From assembly GCF_009765785.1 (NCBI RefSeq), contig NZ_LMUT01000018.1, forward strand, positions 77,389 to 141,388: a stretch of 64,000 nt of DNA. Reading direction: 5' to 3'. The stretch comes from Granulicella sp. L46 (GTDB lineage: Bacteria; Acidobacteriota; Terriglobia; Terriglobales; Acidobacteriaceae). This document shows, one piece after another, positions 56,958 through 64,000 of this stretch. The stretch's first letter is position 1. Each line of letters starts with the position of its first letter. The notes under the pieces were generated by a model, which did not search any database, was not told where the DNA came from, and worked only from the letters and a program-made list of their open reading frames with translations. A program made the position numbers and the translations under genes.

Positions 56958-58031
56958 GTGGCTGATGACCGCAGCAAGGCAATTGAAACCGCCCTTTCGC
57001 AACTGGAAAAGCAATTCGGCAAAGGGTCGGTGATGCGCCTTGGCGCGAAGGAAGCCATTGGTCCCATCGCGGTGATTTCGACGGGTTCGATCTCGTTTGA
57101 CGCAGCGCTAGGGGTGGGTGGTGTACCGCGTGGGCGCGTGATCGAGATCTTCGGGCCGGAAAGCTCGGGCAAGACTACCATCACGTTGCAGATCATTGCC
57201 GAGGCGCAGAAGGCCGGCGGCCTCGCAGCGTTCGTGGATGCAGAGCATGCGCTCGACCCCGCCTATGCAAAGAAGCTGGGCGTGGATATCGACAACCTGC
57301 TGATCTCGCAGCCCGACTACGGCGAGCAGGCGCTTGAGATCGTTGAGGCGCTTGTTCGCTCTGGTGCGATCGACGTGCTGGTGGTCGACTCAGTTGCGGC
57401 GCTGGTACCGAAGGCCGAGCTCGACGGCGAAATGGGCGATTCGCACATGGGGCTGCAAGCTCGCCTGATGTCACAGGCGCTCCGCAAGCTCACCGGGACG
57501 GTGTCAAAGTCGCGCACGTGCCTGATCTTCATCAACCAGATTCGCGAGAAGATTGGCGTGATGTTCGGCAATCCGGAGACGACCACTGGGGGCAAGGCGC
57601 TGAAGTTCTATTCTTCGATGCGTATCGACATTCGCCGTATCGGCGCTGTGAAGGAAGGCGACGTTGTCGTCGGCTCGCGGACCAAGGTGAAGATCGTCAA
57701 GAACAAGGTGGCGGCGCCGTTCCGCGATGCAGAGTTCGACATTCTCTATGGCGAAGGCATCTCGCGTGAAGGTGACACGCTCGACCTCGCGGTGGCCAAT
57801 AATATCGTCGATAAGTCTGGCGCGTGGTACAGCTACCAGGGTGAGCGCATCGGGCAGGGACGCGAAAACGTGCGCGGCTTCCTCAAGGAAAACAAGGACA
57901 CCTTCGCGCGCATCGATACGGAGCTGCGTAAGAAGCTCGGCATCAAGGCGCTGACCGATGCGGATATCCCGGAGGTTCCAGAGGCTGGTCCAGAGCTCGC
58001 GGTCGCTGCGGTGAAGGGTAAGCGCGGCTAA
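56958..58031 (+). CDS. recA: Recombinase A
   Basis: 357 residues from a GTG start with TTAGGAGA upstream. [20 protein letters not shown] is Walker [39 protein letters not shown] the Walker B and L1 region; [31 protein letters not shown]2. RecA forms filaments on single-stranded DNA for recombination and triggers the SOS response. No recX or lexA gene is next to it. Confidence 0.98.
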   Translation: MADDRSKAIETALSQLEKQFGKGSVMRLGAKEAIGPIAVISTGSISFDAALGVGGVPRGRVIEIFGPESSGKTTITLQIIAEAQKAGGLAAFVDAEHALDPAYAKKLGVDIDNLLISQPDYGEQALEIVEALVRSGAIDVLVVDSVAALVPKAELDGEMGDSHMGLQARLMSQALRKLTGTVSKSRTCLIFINQIREKIGVMFGNPETTTGGKALKFYSSMRIDIRRIGAVKEGDVVVGSRTKVKIVKNKVAAPFRDAEFDILYGEGISREGDTLDLAVANNIVDKSGAWYSYQGERIGQGRENVRGFLKENKDTFARIDTELRKKLGIKALTDADIPEVPEAGPELAVAAVKGKRG

Positions 58032-58110
58032 GAGTCGACGCTGCATAGCGGAAGGCAGCCGGCGCGCGCAGGCGCAGGCTTGGTAAGATGTTGGGGTCCC
58101 GGAGACTTCC

Positions 58111-59304
58111 ATGAACCGTACCCTGACTTGTTTTACCTTGTTGTGTCTTGTGCTCGGCGGCGGCTTGTTTGCCTCTGCTCCCGCGCGTGGCTTGGACAAT
58201 GGCGTTGCCCGCACGCCGCCGATGGGTTGGAACAGCTGGAACAAGTTCGCCTGCAAGGATGTCAACGAGACGGTCGTGCGTGCCCAGGCTGATGCCATGG
58301 TTTCCAGCGGCATGAAGACCGCGGGTTATGAGTTCATCGTCATCGATGACTGCTGGCAGGTGGGGCGCGACGCTGCGGGCAACATCCTCGCCGACCCGCA
58401 GAAATATCCTTCCGGCATCAAGGCGCTCGCCGATTACGTTCACGGCAAAGGATTGAAGTTCGGTATCTACACGGATGCGGGAACGAAGACCTGCGCGGGT
58501 CGGCCGGGTAGCATGGGCCACGAGTATCAGGACGCGCGGCAGTATGCGAACTGGGGCGTCGACTACCTCAAAGAAGATTGGTGCAACACGCTGCCCGGGC
58601 AAAGCAGCGAGGCCTCCTACACCTTGATGCGCGATGCTCTTGCTGCGACTGGGAGGCCGATTGTCTTCAATATTTGTGAGTGGGGGTCGACCAAACCATG
58701 GCTGTGGGCTGGTCCGGTTGGAAATATGTGGCGCGCCACGGGCGACATCCAGGACTGCTGGGACTGCAAGAAGAAGTGGGGCGGCAACGGCGTTCTGCAG
58801 ATCATCGACCTAATGGATCCGATCTATAGCTATGCAGGTCCCGGCCATTGGAATGACGCCGACATGCTCGAGGTGGGGAATGGCGGCATGACGACGGCAG
58901 AGTATCGCGCGCACTTCAGCATGTGGGCGCTGTTCGCCGCGCCGCTAATCGCGGGCAACGACATGGCGCACATGACGCCAGAGATCGGCGGAATTCTGCT
59001 GAACAAGGATGTGATCGCGATCGATCAGGATCCGATGGGCATCCAGGGGCATCGCGTGCATAAGGATGGGGGCCTCGAGGTCTGGTCCAAGCAGCTTGCG
59101 GATGGTGGTCGGGCGGTAGTGCTGCTCAATCGCGGGGACAAGTCTGCAATGATTGCCGCGGATTGGCGCGACATCGGGTATCCTGCGACGCTGCCTGCCA
59201 ACGTGCACGATTTGTGGGCGCATAAGGACCTCGCGCGGCAGACGGGGAGCTTCTCGGCCGACGTGCCGGCCAACGCAGCGGTCATGGTGCGGATCACTCC
59301 ATAG
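58111..59304 (+). CDS. Alpha-galactosidase, glycoside hydrolase family 27, exported
   Basis: 397 residues, CCGGAGA upstream. Signal peptide (LTCFTLLCLVLGGGLFASA). TPPMGWNSWNKFACKDVNET begins the barrel; FIVIDDCWQVG, FGIYTDAGTKTCAGRPGSMG and DYLKEDWCN (nucleophile Asp156) follow, with the acid/base Asp in GHWNDADMLEVGN. It hydrolyses terminal alpha-galactose from plant galactomannans or raffinose sugars. It stands alone; the C-terminal beta domain is present. Confidence 0.94.
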   Translation: MNRTLTCFTLLCLVLGGGLFASAPARGLDNGVARTPPMGWNSWNKFACKDVNETVVRAQADAMVSSGMKTAGYEFIVIDDCWQVGRDAAGNILADPQKYPSGIKALADYVHGKGLKFGIYTDAGTKTCAGRPGSMGHEYQDARQYANWGVDYLKEDWCNTLPGQSSEASYTLMRDALAATGRPIVFNICEWGSTKPWLWAGPVGNMWRATGDIQDCWDCKKKWGGNGVLQIIDLMDPIYSYAGPGHWNDADMLEVGNGGMTTAEYRAHFSMWALFAAPLIAGNDMAHMTPEIGGILLNKDVIAIDQDPMGIQGHRVHKDGGLEVWSKQLADGGRAVVLLNRGDKSAMIAADWRDIGYPATLPANVHDLWAHKDLARQTGSFSADVPANAAVMVRITP

Positions 59305-59329
59305 CACCAGGTTGCGCGAGAATAACGAG

Positions 59330-60484
59330 ATGGGGACGGGGTTTCCACTGACGCTTGCGGATCGGGAGTGGATCGAGCAGCGGGCGCGCGCCGCCGGGTT
59401 TGATCTTGCCGGCGTGGCAACCGTGCCGGAGTTGTCAGGCGCTCCGGCCTCCGAGGACGATCAACGCTACACGCAATGGATCGACGCCGGGTACGCCGGC
59501 GAGATGGACTACCTGAAGCGGGCCGATGACGCGGGCGAATATCTTCGCGGAGATCTGCGCCGCTCGATGCCGTGGGCACGCTCGGTGATTGTCTGCGCGG
59601 TGAACTATAACGCCGCGGCTCCGAAATCGATCGACCCCGCAGACTCGAAGGCCGGATGGATCGCTCGCTATGCGTGGAGTGGGCAGGAACAATCCGGGGA
59701 GGGTAGCGATTACCACGACGTGCTCCTGCTCCAGCTCCGTGCGCTGGAGTCGGAGTTGAAAGAGCGTTTTGGCACGGATGCCTCGATGCGCTGCTACGTG
59801 GATACGGGGCCGCTGGCGGAGCGCGCCTATGCCGCGAGCGCTGGCGTCGGTTGGATTGGCAAAAATACCTGTGTGCTGAATCAGCAGCAGGGATCGTGGT
59901 TGCTGCTCGGCGTGATTGTGACATCGCTTGAGCTGGAGCCAGACGCGTGGAGCGTGCCCGCCGCTGATCGCTGCGGCAGTTGCACACGGTGCATCGATGC
60001 TTGTCCGACCGACGCGCTGCTTAACCCAGAGACCGCCGGCGTTCGGCAGATGGATGCCACGCGCTGCATCGCGTATCTCACGATCGAGAAGAAGGGAAGC
60101 ATCGCCGAGGAGCTGCGGCCGCTCATGGGGCGGCAGGTATTTGGCTGCGACATTTGCCAGGATGTCTGTCCCTGGAATCGGCGCGCGCCCGTCGCCGCGT
60201 CAGGCCTGCTTCCAGCGCGTCAGGAGTTGGTTAATCCTGCGCTGCAGTGGCTTGCGGATATGGATGGGCCGACCTTCAATCGAAACTTCCGTGGGTCGCC
60301 GCTGGAGCGCACGCGGCGCAAACGAATCCTGCGCAACGTGGCGATCGCGATGGGAAACAGTGGCGAGCGAGAGTTTCTCCCACAACTGGACGCGTGGATC
60401 GCCGGTGACGATGCGGTTCTCGCCGAGGCCGCAGCGTGGGCGGCGGATTGTCTGCGCGAGAACTCTTCTGGTTCTCGCGGGTGA
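59330..60484 (+). CDS. queG: Epoxyqueuosine reductase
   Basis: 384 residues from ATG 59330; the frame upstream is a shadow of the galactosidase gene. DYLKRADDAGEYLRGDLRRSMPWARSVIV and RYAWSGQEQSGEGSDYHDVL form the cobalamin-binding part; DTGPLAERAYAASAGVGWIGKNTC the core. The two [4Fe-4S] motifs are CGSCTRCIDACPTDAL and CDICQDVCPWN. It makes queuosine in tRNA, the last step. The C-terminal residues RENSSGSRG are encoded by a hairpin repeat (60455-60479). Confidence 0.95.
   Translation: MGTGFPLTLADREWIEQRARAAGFDLAGVATVPELSGAPASEDDQRYTQWIDAGYAGEMDYLKRADDAGEYLRGDLRRSMPWARSVIVCAVNYNAAAPKSIDPADSKAGWIARYAWSGQEQSGEGSDYHDVLLLQLRALESELKERFGTDASMRCYVDTGPLAERAYAASAGVGWIGKNTCVLNQQQGSWLLLGVIVTSLELEPDAWSVPAADRCGSCTRCIDACPTDALLNPETAGVRQMDATRCIAYLTIEKKGSIAEELRPLMGRQVFGCDICQDVCPWNRRAPVAASGLLPARQELVNPALQWLADMDGPTFNRNFRGSPLERTRRKRILRNVAIAMGNSGEREFLPQLDAWIAGDDAVLAEAAAWAADCLRENSSGSRG
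60455..60479. repeat. Hairpin repeat at the 3' end of queG
   Basis: CGCGAGAAC, loop TCTTCTG, GTTCTCGCG: a perfect 9-bp stem that ends just before the queG stop codon. Related sequence at 50395-50429. No T-run follows. Confidence 0.75.
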
Positions 60485-60534
60485 TTTGTCGATGATTTGT
60501 AAGACCGCGCCGCGTGACAAAGTAAACTGGTGAT

Positions 60535-61563
60535 ATGCCCTTTGAGAAAATCAGCATTGTTCCTGACAATGCGAAGAACCTTGTGGATGGTTCGCACTCC
60601 AGCGCCGAGAGTCGCGTGTCGCAAACCTCTGCAGCAACGATCGCGGCGGGCGATGAGAGGGTCGAGCCCGACCTGGCCGCTGATCGGGCGGTGCCTGTCG
60701 CTGAAAGCGGGACCTTGCAGCAGATTGTCGCGCTCGCTCACTACATGACCAAGACCGAGGTGCATACCTACGCGTTCAGCGTGGCGGCACAGGTCATCCT
60801 CTCGCTGTTTCCGTTCATCGTGCTTCTGCTCACGCTCTGCCAGCGCGTCTTTCATTCGCCCAGGATGGTCGATGTTGTCGTCCAGATGATGAACAACTTT
60901 CTGCCCAGCAATCAGGACTTCGTGATGCGCAACATGAAGATCCTTGCCGTCGCGCATACGCAGACAAGGATCTTCTCGGTCGTGATGTTGCTGATCACGA
61001 CGACGGGCGTGTTCTTACCGCTGGAGGTTGCACTCAATAGCGTCTGGGGAGTGCGGACGAATCGCAATTACATTCATAATCAGATCGTTTCGCTGGCGCT
61101 GGCGACAGGGGTTGGCGTGCTTGCGATGGCCTCGATCGCACTGAGCACTGCCCAACAAGCGGTGATGAATTTCGTCTTCTTCGGTCACACGCACAACTTC
61201 TTCTTCACCTTTATTGGCGGCAGCTTTCTGCGGATATGCGCGGGGATCGCGAGCATCGGGCTCTTCTTCCTGATCTATTGGGGGCTGCCGAACCGTAAGA
61301 TTCCCGCGCGCGCCGTTCTGCCAACGGCCATCATCATGGGCGTGCTGTGGGAGATTGCCAAGTATCTCTACATCCTCACGCTGCCGCACCTGGACCTTCG
61401 CTCGGTCTATGGGCCGTTCGAGGTTTCCGTGGGGTTGATGCTTTGGGCGTTTCTCAGTGGCCTGCTTCTGTTGGCGGGCGCCTATGTCTCTGCGACCCGC
61501 CAGGCTTTACGCGAAGCCTGCGTAGATGATCTGGAACGCGAGCGCCAAGAAACTGCCGGCTGA
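60535..61563 (+). CDS. YihY/UPF0761-family membrane protein
   Basis: 342 residues. A hydrophilic N-terminal tail of about 65 residues is followed by six membrane segments: VAAQVILSLFPFIVLLLTLC, FSVVMLLITTTGVFLPLEVALNSVWGVRTNRN, FLIYWGLPNRKIPARAVLPTAIIMGVLWEIAKYLY and SVGLMLWAFLSGLLLLAGAY. Once called RNase BN in error; function remains unknown, perhaps lipid or virulence-factor-related transport. It converges with the lipoprotein gene 8 bases on. Confidence 0.88.
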   Translation: MPFEKISIVPDNAKNLVDGSHSSAESRVSQTSAATIAAGDERVEPDLAADRAVPVAESGTLQQIVALAHYMTKTEVHTYAFSVAAQVILSLFPFIVLLLTLCQRVFHSPRMVDVVVQMMNNFLPSNQDFVMRNMKILAVAHTQTRIFSVVMLLITTTGVFLPLEVALNSVWGVRTNRNYIHNQIVSLALATGVGVLAMASIALSTAQQAVMNFVFFGHTHNFFFTFIGGSFLRICAGIASIGLFFLIYWGLPNRKIPARAVLPTAIIMGVLWEIAKYLYILTLPHLDLRSVYGPFEVSVGLMLWAFLSGLLLLAGAYVSATRQALREACVDDLERERQETAG

Positions 61564-61571
61564 TAGAGAAG

Positions 61572-62810
61572 TTAGAGCTTGGCGTGGAACGACTTCACGA
61601 CGATGTCGTTAGCATGGCCGCCGGAGGGCAGCATCGTGAAGAGGGTCGGGCCATCCTTGCTCTGCATGCGGATGACGGCAACATCGGCAGAGCCGGAGTC
61701 GGCGGCGAGAAGCAGGTGCTCGTCAGCGGAGAAGGCTATGGTGTCCGGATGCACGCCGGTGTGCACGCTGGCCACCACGCGTCCGTCGTCGATGCTATAC
61801 ATCGCGGCGGAGTCGGCGCCGAAGTTGGTGACCCAGAGGCTGGAGTTGTCCTCGCTGATGACCCCGTTCGTGGGCTTGGTGCCGATGGGATAGGTGCCAA
61901 GCACTTCGTTGGTCCACGTCGAAATCTCAGAGATGCTGTCGGAGCCGAAGTTTATCGAAAAGACCTCGTTTCCATTGGGTTGGGCGGAGAGGTGTACGGG
62001 GGTCTCGCCGACATCCAGGAAGGTCAGCAGTTGATCGTGTTGCAGGGACGCATCCTGCTTGCCACGCCACGAGTCAGGCGACGCGGCCAGCCATACCACC
62101 ATCACCTTGTGCGTGGATGAGCACGCCACGAAGGCCTTAGCTCCTGAAGTTGGCTCGCTCGCGGAATTGGCCACCACCGTAATATCCGTCGCGCCAGCGC
62201 ATCCTGAATAGGCTTCCCGCAACTGCAGCGGATGTTCTTTCGAATCGGTGATGGAGTAGATCGAGAGGCTGCCGGCGATGCGATTGCTAACGACGAGCGT
62301 TCGATTGTCCGGCGATACCTTAGCCATGCCGGGACCTTCGCCCGTGGCGGCGACTCCGATCTGACGGCGCTTGTCCAGGTCGAGCACGCTCACCGTATTC
62401 GATGCCGAGTTCGCTACATAGCCGCGCTTGCCGTCGGGCGCGATGGCGACGAAGTATGGCGTGCGCTGTACGCCGATGGTTGCTGCAACACGGTTGGTCG
62501 TCGCGTCGATTACGGAGACGGAGTCGCTGCCGGTATTGACTGCATAGACTTCGTCGCGAACCGGATTTACTGCGAGGCCGGAAGGTTGCCGGCCCACCTG
62601 AATCACTCGATCCTGGCGCAGATATACCAAGTCAAGCACCGTCACGGTATTGCTTGTGCCGTTGGATACGTAGGCGAACTCGTGATAGTTCGCCGGATAA
62701 CTCGGAAAGCGATCGCGTCCGCAGCCGAGCAATATCAAAGGCAGCAGGAGGGCAAGCGCGCGCGGAGACGCCGAGTTGAGATGAGCGACAGCGTGTCGTG
62801 CAGGCTTCAT
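61572..62810 (-). CDS. Beta-propeller (YncE-like) lipoprotein in the ccm operon
   Basis: 412 residues. The start is ATG 62810 because it overlaps the ccmD-like stop (ATGA); GAGCCGGGG precedes it. LALLLPLILLGCGRD is a lipoprotein signal with the lipobox Cys. Then come repeats of the type VTVLDLVYLRQDRVIQVGRQPSGLAVNP, VSVIDATTNRVAATIGVQRTPYFVAIAPDG and VSVLDLDKRRQIGVAATGEGPG, the YVTN blade motif of seven-bladed propellers. It may bind or chaperone a partner at the outer face of the membrane. Confidence 0.85.
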   Translation of the reverse strand: MKPARHAVAHLNSASPRALALLLPLILLGCGRDRFPSYPANYHEFAYVSNGTSNTVTVLDLVYLRQDRVIQVGRQPSGLAVNPVRDEVYAVNTGSDSVSVIDATTNRVAATIGVQRTPYFVAIAPDGKRGYVANSASNTVSVLDLDKRRQIGVAATGEGPGMAKVSPDNRTLVVSNRIAGSLSIYSITDSKEHPLQLREAYSGCAGATDITVVANSASEPTSGAKAFVACSSTHKVMVVWLAASPDSWRGKQDASLQHDQLLTFLDVGETPVHLSAQPNGNEVFSINFGSDSISEISTWTNEVLGTYPIGTKPTNGVISEDNSSLWVTNFGADSAAMYSIDDGRVVASVHTGVHPDTIAFSADEHLLLAADSGSADVAVIRMQSKDGPTLFTMLPSGGHANDIVVKSFHAKL

Positions 62811-62926
62811 CCCCGGCTCTTGCGCCATTGCGCGACCAGCCATGCGATGTATCCAAATTGAAATAGCCATACAGCGCAATACGCGTAGACGAGATGGCGT
62901 TCCGACAGTGTGTGGAAGGGAATCAT
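62807..62926 (-). CDS. ccmD: CcmD-like small membrane protein
   Basis: 39 residues, too short for ordinary gene calling. AGGAGGTGCG lies upstream of ATG 62926, which overlaps the ccmC stop (ATGA), and its own stop overlaps the next gene's start (ATGA). It is MIPFHTLSERHLVYAYCAVW, then a hydrophobic run (LFQFGYIAWLVAQW) and a basic tail. Position, size and single membrane segment match CcmD, which helps CcmC hand haem to CcmE. Identity rests on context and shape. Confidence 0.8.
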   Translation of the reverse strand: MIPFHTLSERHLVYAYCAVWLFQFGYIAWLVAQWRKSRG

Positions 62927-63681
62927 CGCACCTCCTGAAATGCTTGCGGGGTTTCATCGCCGAGGAAGCCGAGCGCGTGGGCATTGGACTGGCGCTGCCT
63001 CCGACGCTCGATGGCGTAACGCATGCCGATGAGGAAGGCTCCCCACATCGCCCAGGCCAGCATGTTCCAAAGGACGGCGGGCACCATGCTGGGATCGATG
63101 CCGGAGTTGTCTCCGCCACCGAAGACCGCGGAGGGATGCTGCGTGCGCCACCAGCGGATCGACATGAAGCAGATAGGAACGTCGATGGCGGCGAAGATCG
63201 CCAGCACCGCGGAGATGACGGCCGTCTGGCCGGTGGCAGAGAAACGCCGCACCAGCAGGTAGCTGACGTAGAGCAGCCACAGCAGGAGGTAGGTCGTCAT
63301 GCGGGCGTCCCACGCCCACCAGATTCCCCAGGCGGCACGTCCCCAGAGCATGCCGGTGGCAAGGCCGATGCTCGCGTAGAGCACGGTGATTTCGGCTGAG
63401 GCGAGGGCGAAAGCGTCGGCCGCCGCAGCACGCTCCACGTTACGGTTGCGCCAATAGAGATAGAGGAACGATGCGCCGCAATTCAGATACGGAAACACAA
63501 AACTCAGGATCGTATGCGGCAGGTGATAGAAGAAGACGCGGTAGAGGTTGCCCATCGTCGCTTCCTTCGGTGCGACCATGGCGGCATAGAAGCCGTAGGC
63601 CAGGACGACGAGGGTAAGGCCGAAGTACGCCAGCGCCCACTTCGGCATCGTTCCGGGAGATTTTCGAATGTTAGTCACCAT
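62923..63681 (-). CDS. ccmC: Cytochrome c biogenesis protein CcmC
   Basis: 252 residues with six membrane segments. The haem-handling tryptophan-rich motif is WGIWWAWDARMTTYLLLWLLY; YRVFFYHLPHTILSFVFPYL and FAAIDVPICFMSIRWWRTQHP carry the conserved His residues. CcmC passes haem to CcmE in system I cytochrome c maturation. It lies between ccmB and a ccmD-like gene. Confidence 0.95.
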   Translation of the reverse strand: MVTNIRKSPGTMPKWALAYFGLTLVVLAYGFYAAMVAPKEATMGNLYRVFFYHLPHTILSFVFPYLNCGASFLYLYWRNRNVERAAAADAFALASAEITVLYASIGLATGMLWGRAAWGIWWAWDARMTTYLLLWLLYVSYLLVRRFSATGQTAVISAVLAIFAAIDVPICFMSIRWWRTQHPSAVFGGGDNSGIDPSMVPAVLWNMLAWAMWGAFLIGMRYAIERRRQRQSNAHALGFLGDETPQAFQEVR

Positions 63682-63725
63682 CGATGATTTTAGCTCTTTG
63701 TTGGTCTGGCGCGACGTTCAGCCAC

Positions 63726-64000
63726 CTAATCCGCGCTAAGAATAGTCTGAAACAAGAGCACGCATGCCGTTGTGAAGACGATCACATAGGCGACTAAAAC
63801 TTTGATCCATAATGTCGGCTCAAACTCACCGGTAAGCACGGCGGTGCTCGCCTGGATCATCGCCAGCAAGGCCGGCATGGAGATGGGCAGCAGCACTAGC
63901 GGGAGCAGCGTCTCGCGGTTGCGCGATCGCAGGCTGAGCGCGGCGAAGAACGTCCCGTTGACCACTAAAGCCCATGTGCCCAAAGGGAGAATGAAGAGCA
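63726..64000 (-). CDS. ccmB: Haem exporter subunit CcmB, 5' end outside the window
   Basis: About 91 C-terminal residues in the minus frame (FILPLGTWALVVNGTFFAAL, LLPLVLLPISMPALLAMIQA, VLVAYVIVFTTACVLLFQTI), matching the last three membrane segments of CcmB, the membrane part of the CcmAB ABC complex. It precedes ccmC by 44 bases. Confidence 0.9.
   Translation of the reverse strand, partial: LFILPLGTWALVVNGTFFAALSLRSRNRETLLPLVLLPISMPALLAMIQASTAVLTGEFEPTLWIKVLVAYVIVFTTACVLLFQTILSAD

Overview
The window looks like chromosomal DNA of an acidobacterium of the Terriglobus/Granulicella/Edaphobacter type (Acidobacteriota, Terriglobia). This is inferred from the GC-rich coding sequence with frequent GTG and TTG starts, the many secreted proteins of the kind common in this group, the carbohydrate-active enzymes, and the abundant short hairpin repeats. 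No rRNA, tRNA, CRISPR array, prophage or transposase gene was seen.

Layout. 1-8243: a PIG-L deacetylase fragment and the ribosomal/tRNA-modification cluster rpsP-khpA-rimM-trmD ... rplS ... rnhB on the minus strand, split by unrelated secreted and membrane protein genes, some on the plus strand. 8622-12774: a PilZ protein paired with a degenerate-receiver LuxR regulator, an MFS carrier, phenylalanine 4-hydroxylase and a lower-GC PD-(D/E)XK-like nuclease candidate. 12854-16310: a sulfite/nitrite reductase and siroheme operon preceded by a short cysteine-rich, apparently leaderless ORF and a terminator/antiterminator pair. This is a complete-looking cysteine attenuator and the most interesting element here. 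16359-29309: a HExxH protein, a MetX-like hydrolase, an acyltransferase, an M61 protease, glutathione peroxidase, GH30, a lipase-maturation-factor-like membrane protein, a porin-like barrel and a Tat-exported sugar-epimerase-like protein. 29591-36445: a KimA-like potassium/amino-acid carrier, a cysteine desulfurase, a repeat-rich gene-free stretch, an ECF sigma factor with its membrane partner and a secretin-like protein, and a DinB protein. 36553-44978: a six-gene reductive pyrimidine catabolism cluster (M20 carbamoylase, preT, preA, dihydropyrimidinase, NCS1 carrier, class III aminotransferase). 45020-64000: PPK2, a sedolisin, an orphan DNA methyltransferase, a beta-oxidation pair, a YycJ-like hydrolase, a rhomboid protease, an XRE regulator, FabG, a two-domain ThyX-like protein, a queuosine precursor transporter and QueG, RecA, a GH27 alpha-galactosidase, a YihY membrane protein, and the end of a cytochrome c biogenesis operon (ccmB-ccmC-ccmD-like-beta-propeller lipoprotein).

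At least six families of short repeats are scattered through the window, several forming perfect hairpins. Some lie inside reading frames: in trmD, in the precorrin-2 dehydrogenase gene, in the sigma-factor partner gene, and at the 3' ends of rnhB and queG. They add in-frame peptide or supply the stop codon. All functional calls rest on reading motifs by eye; no database search was run.
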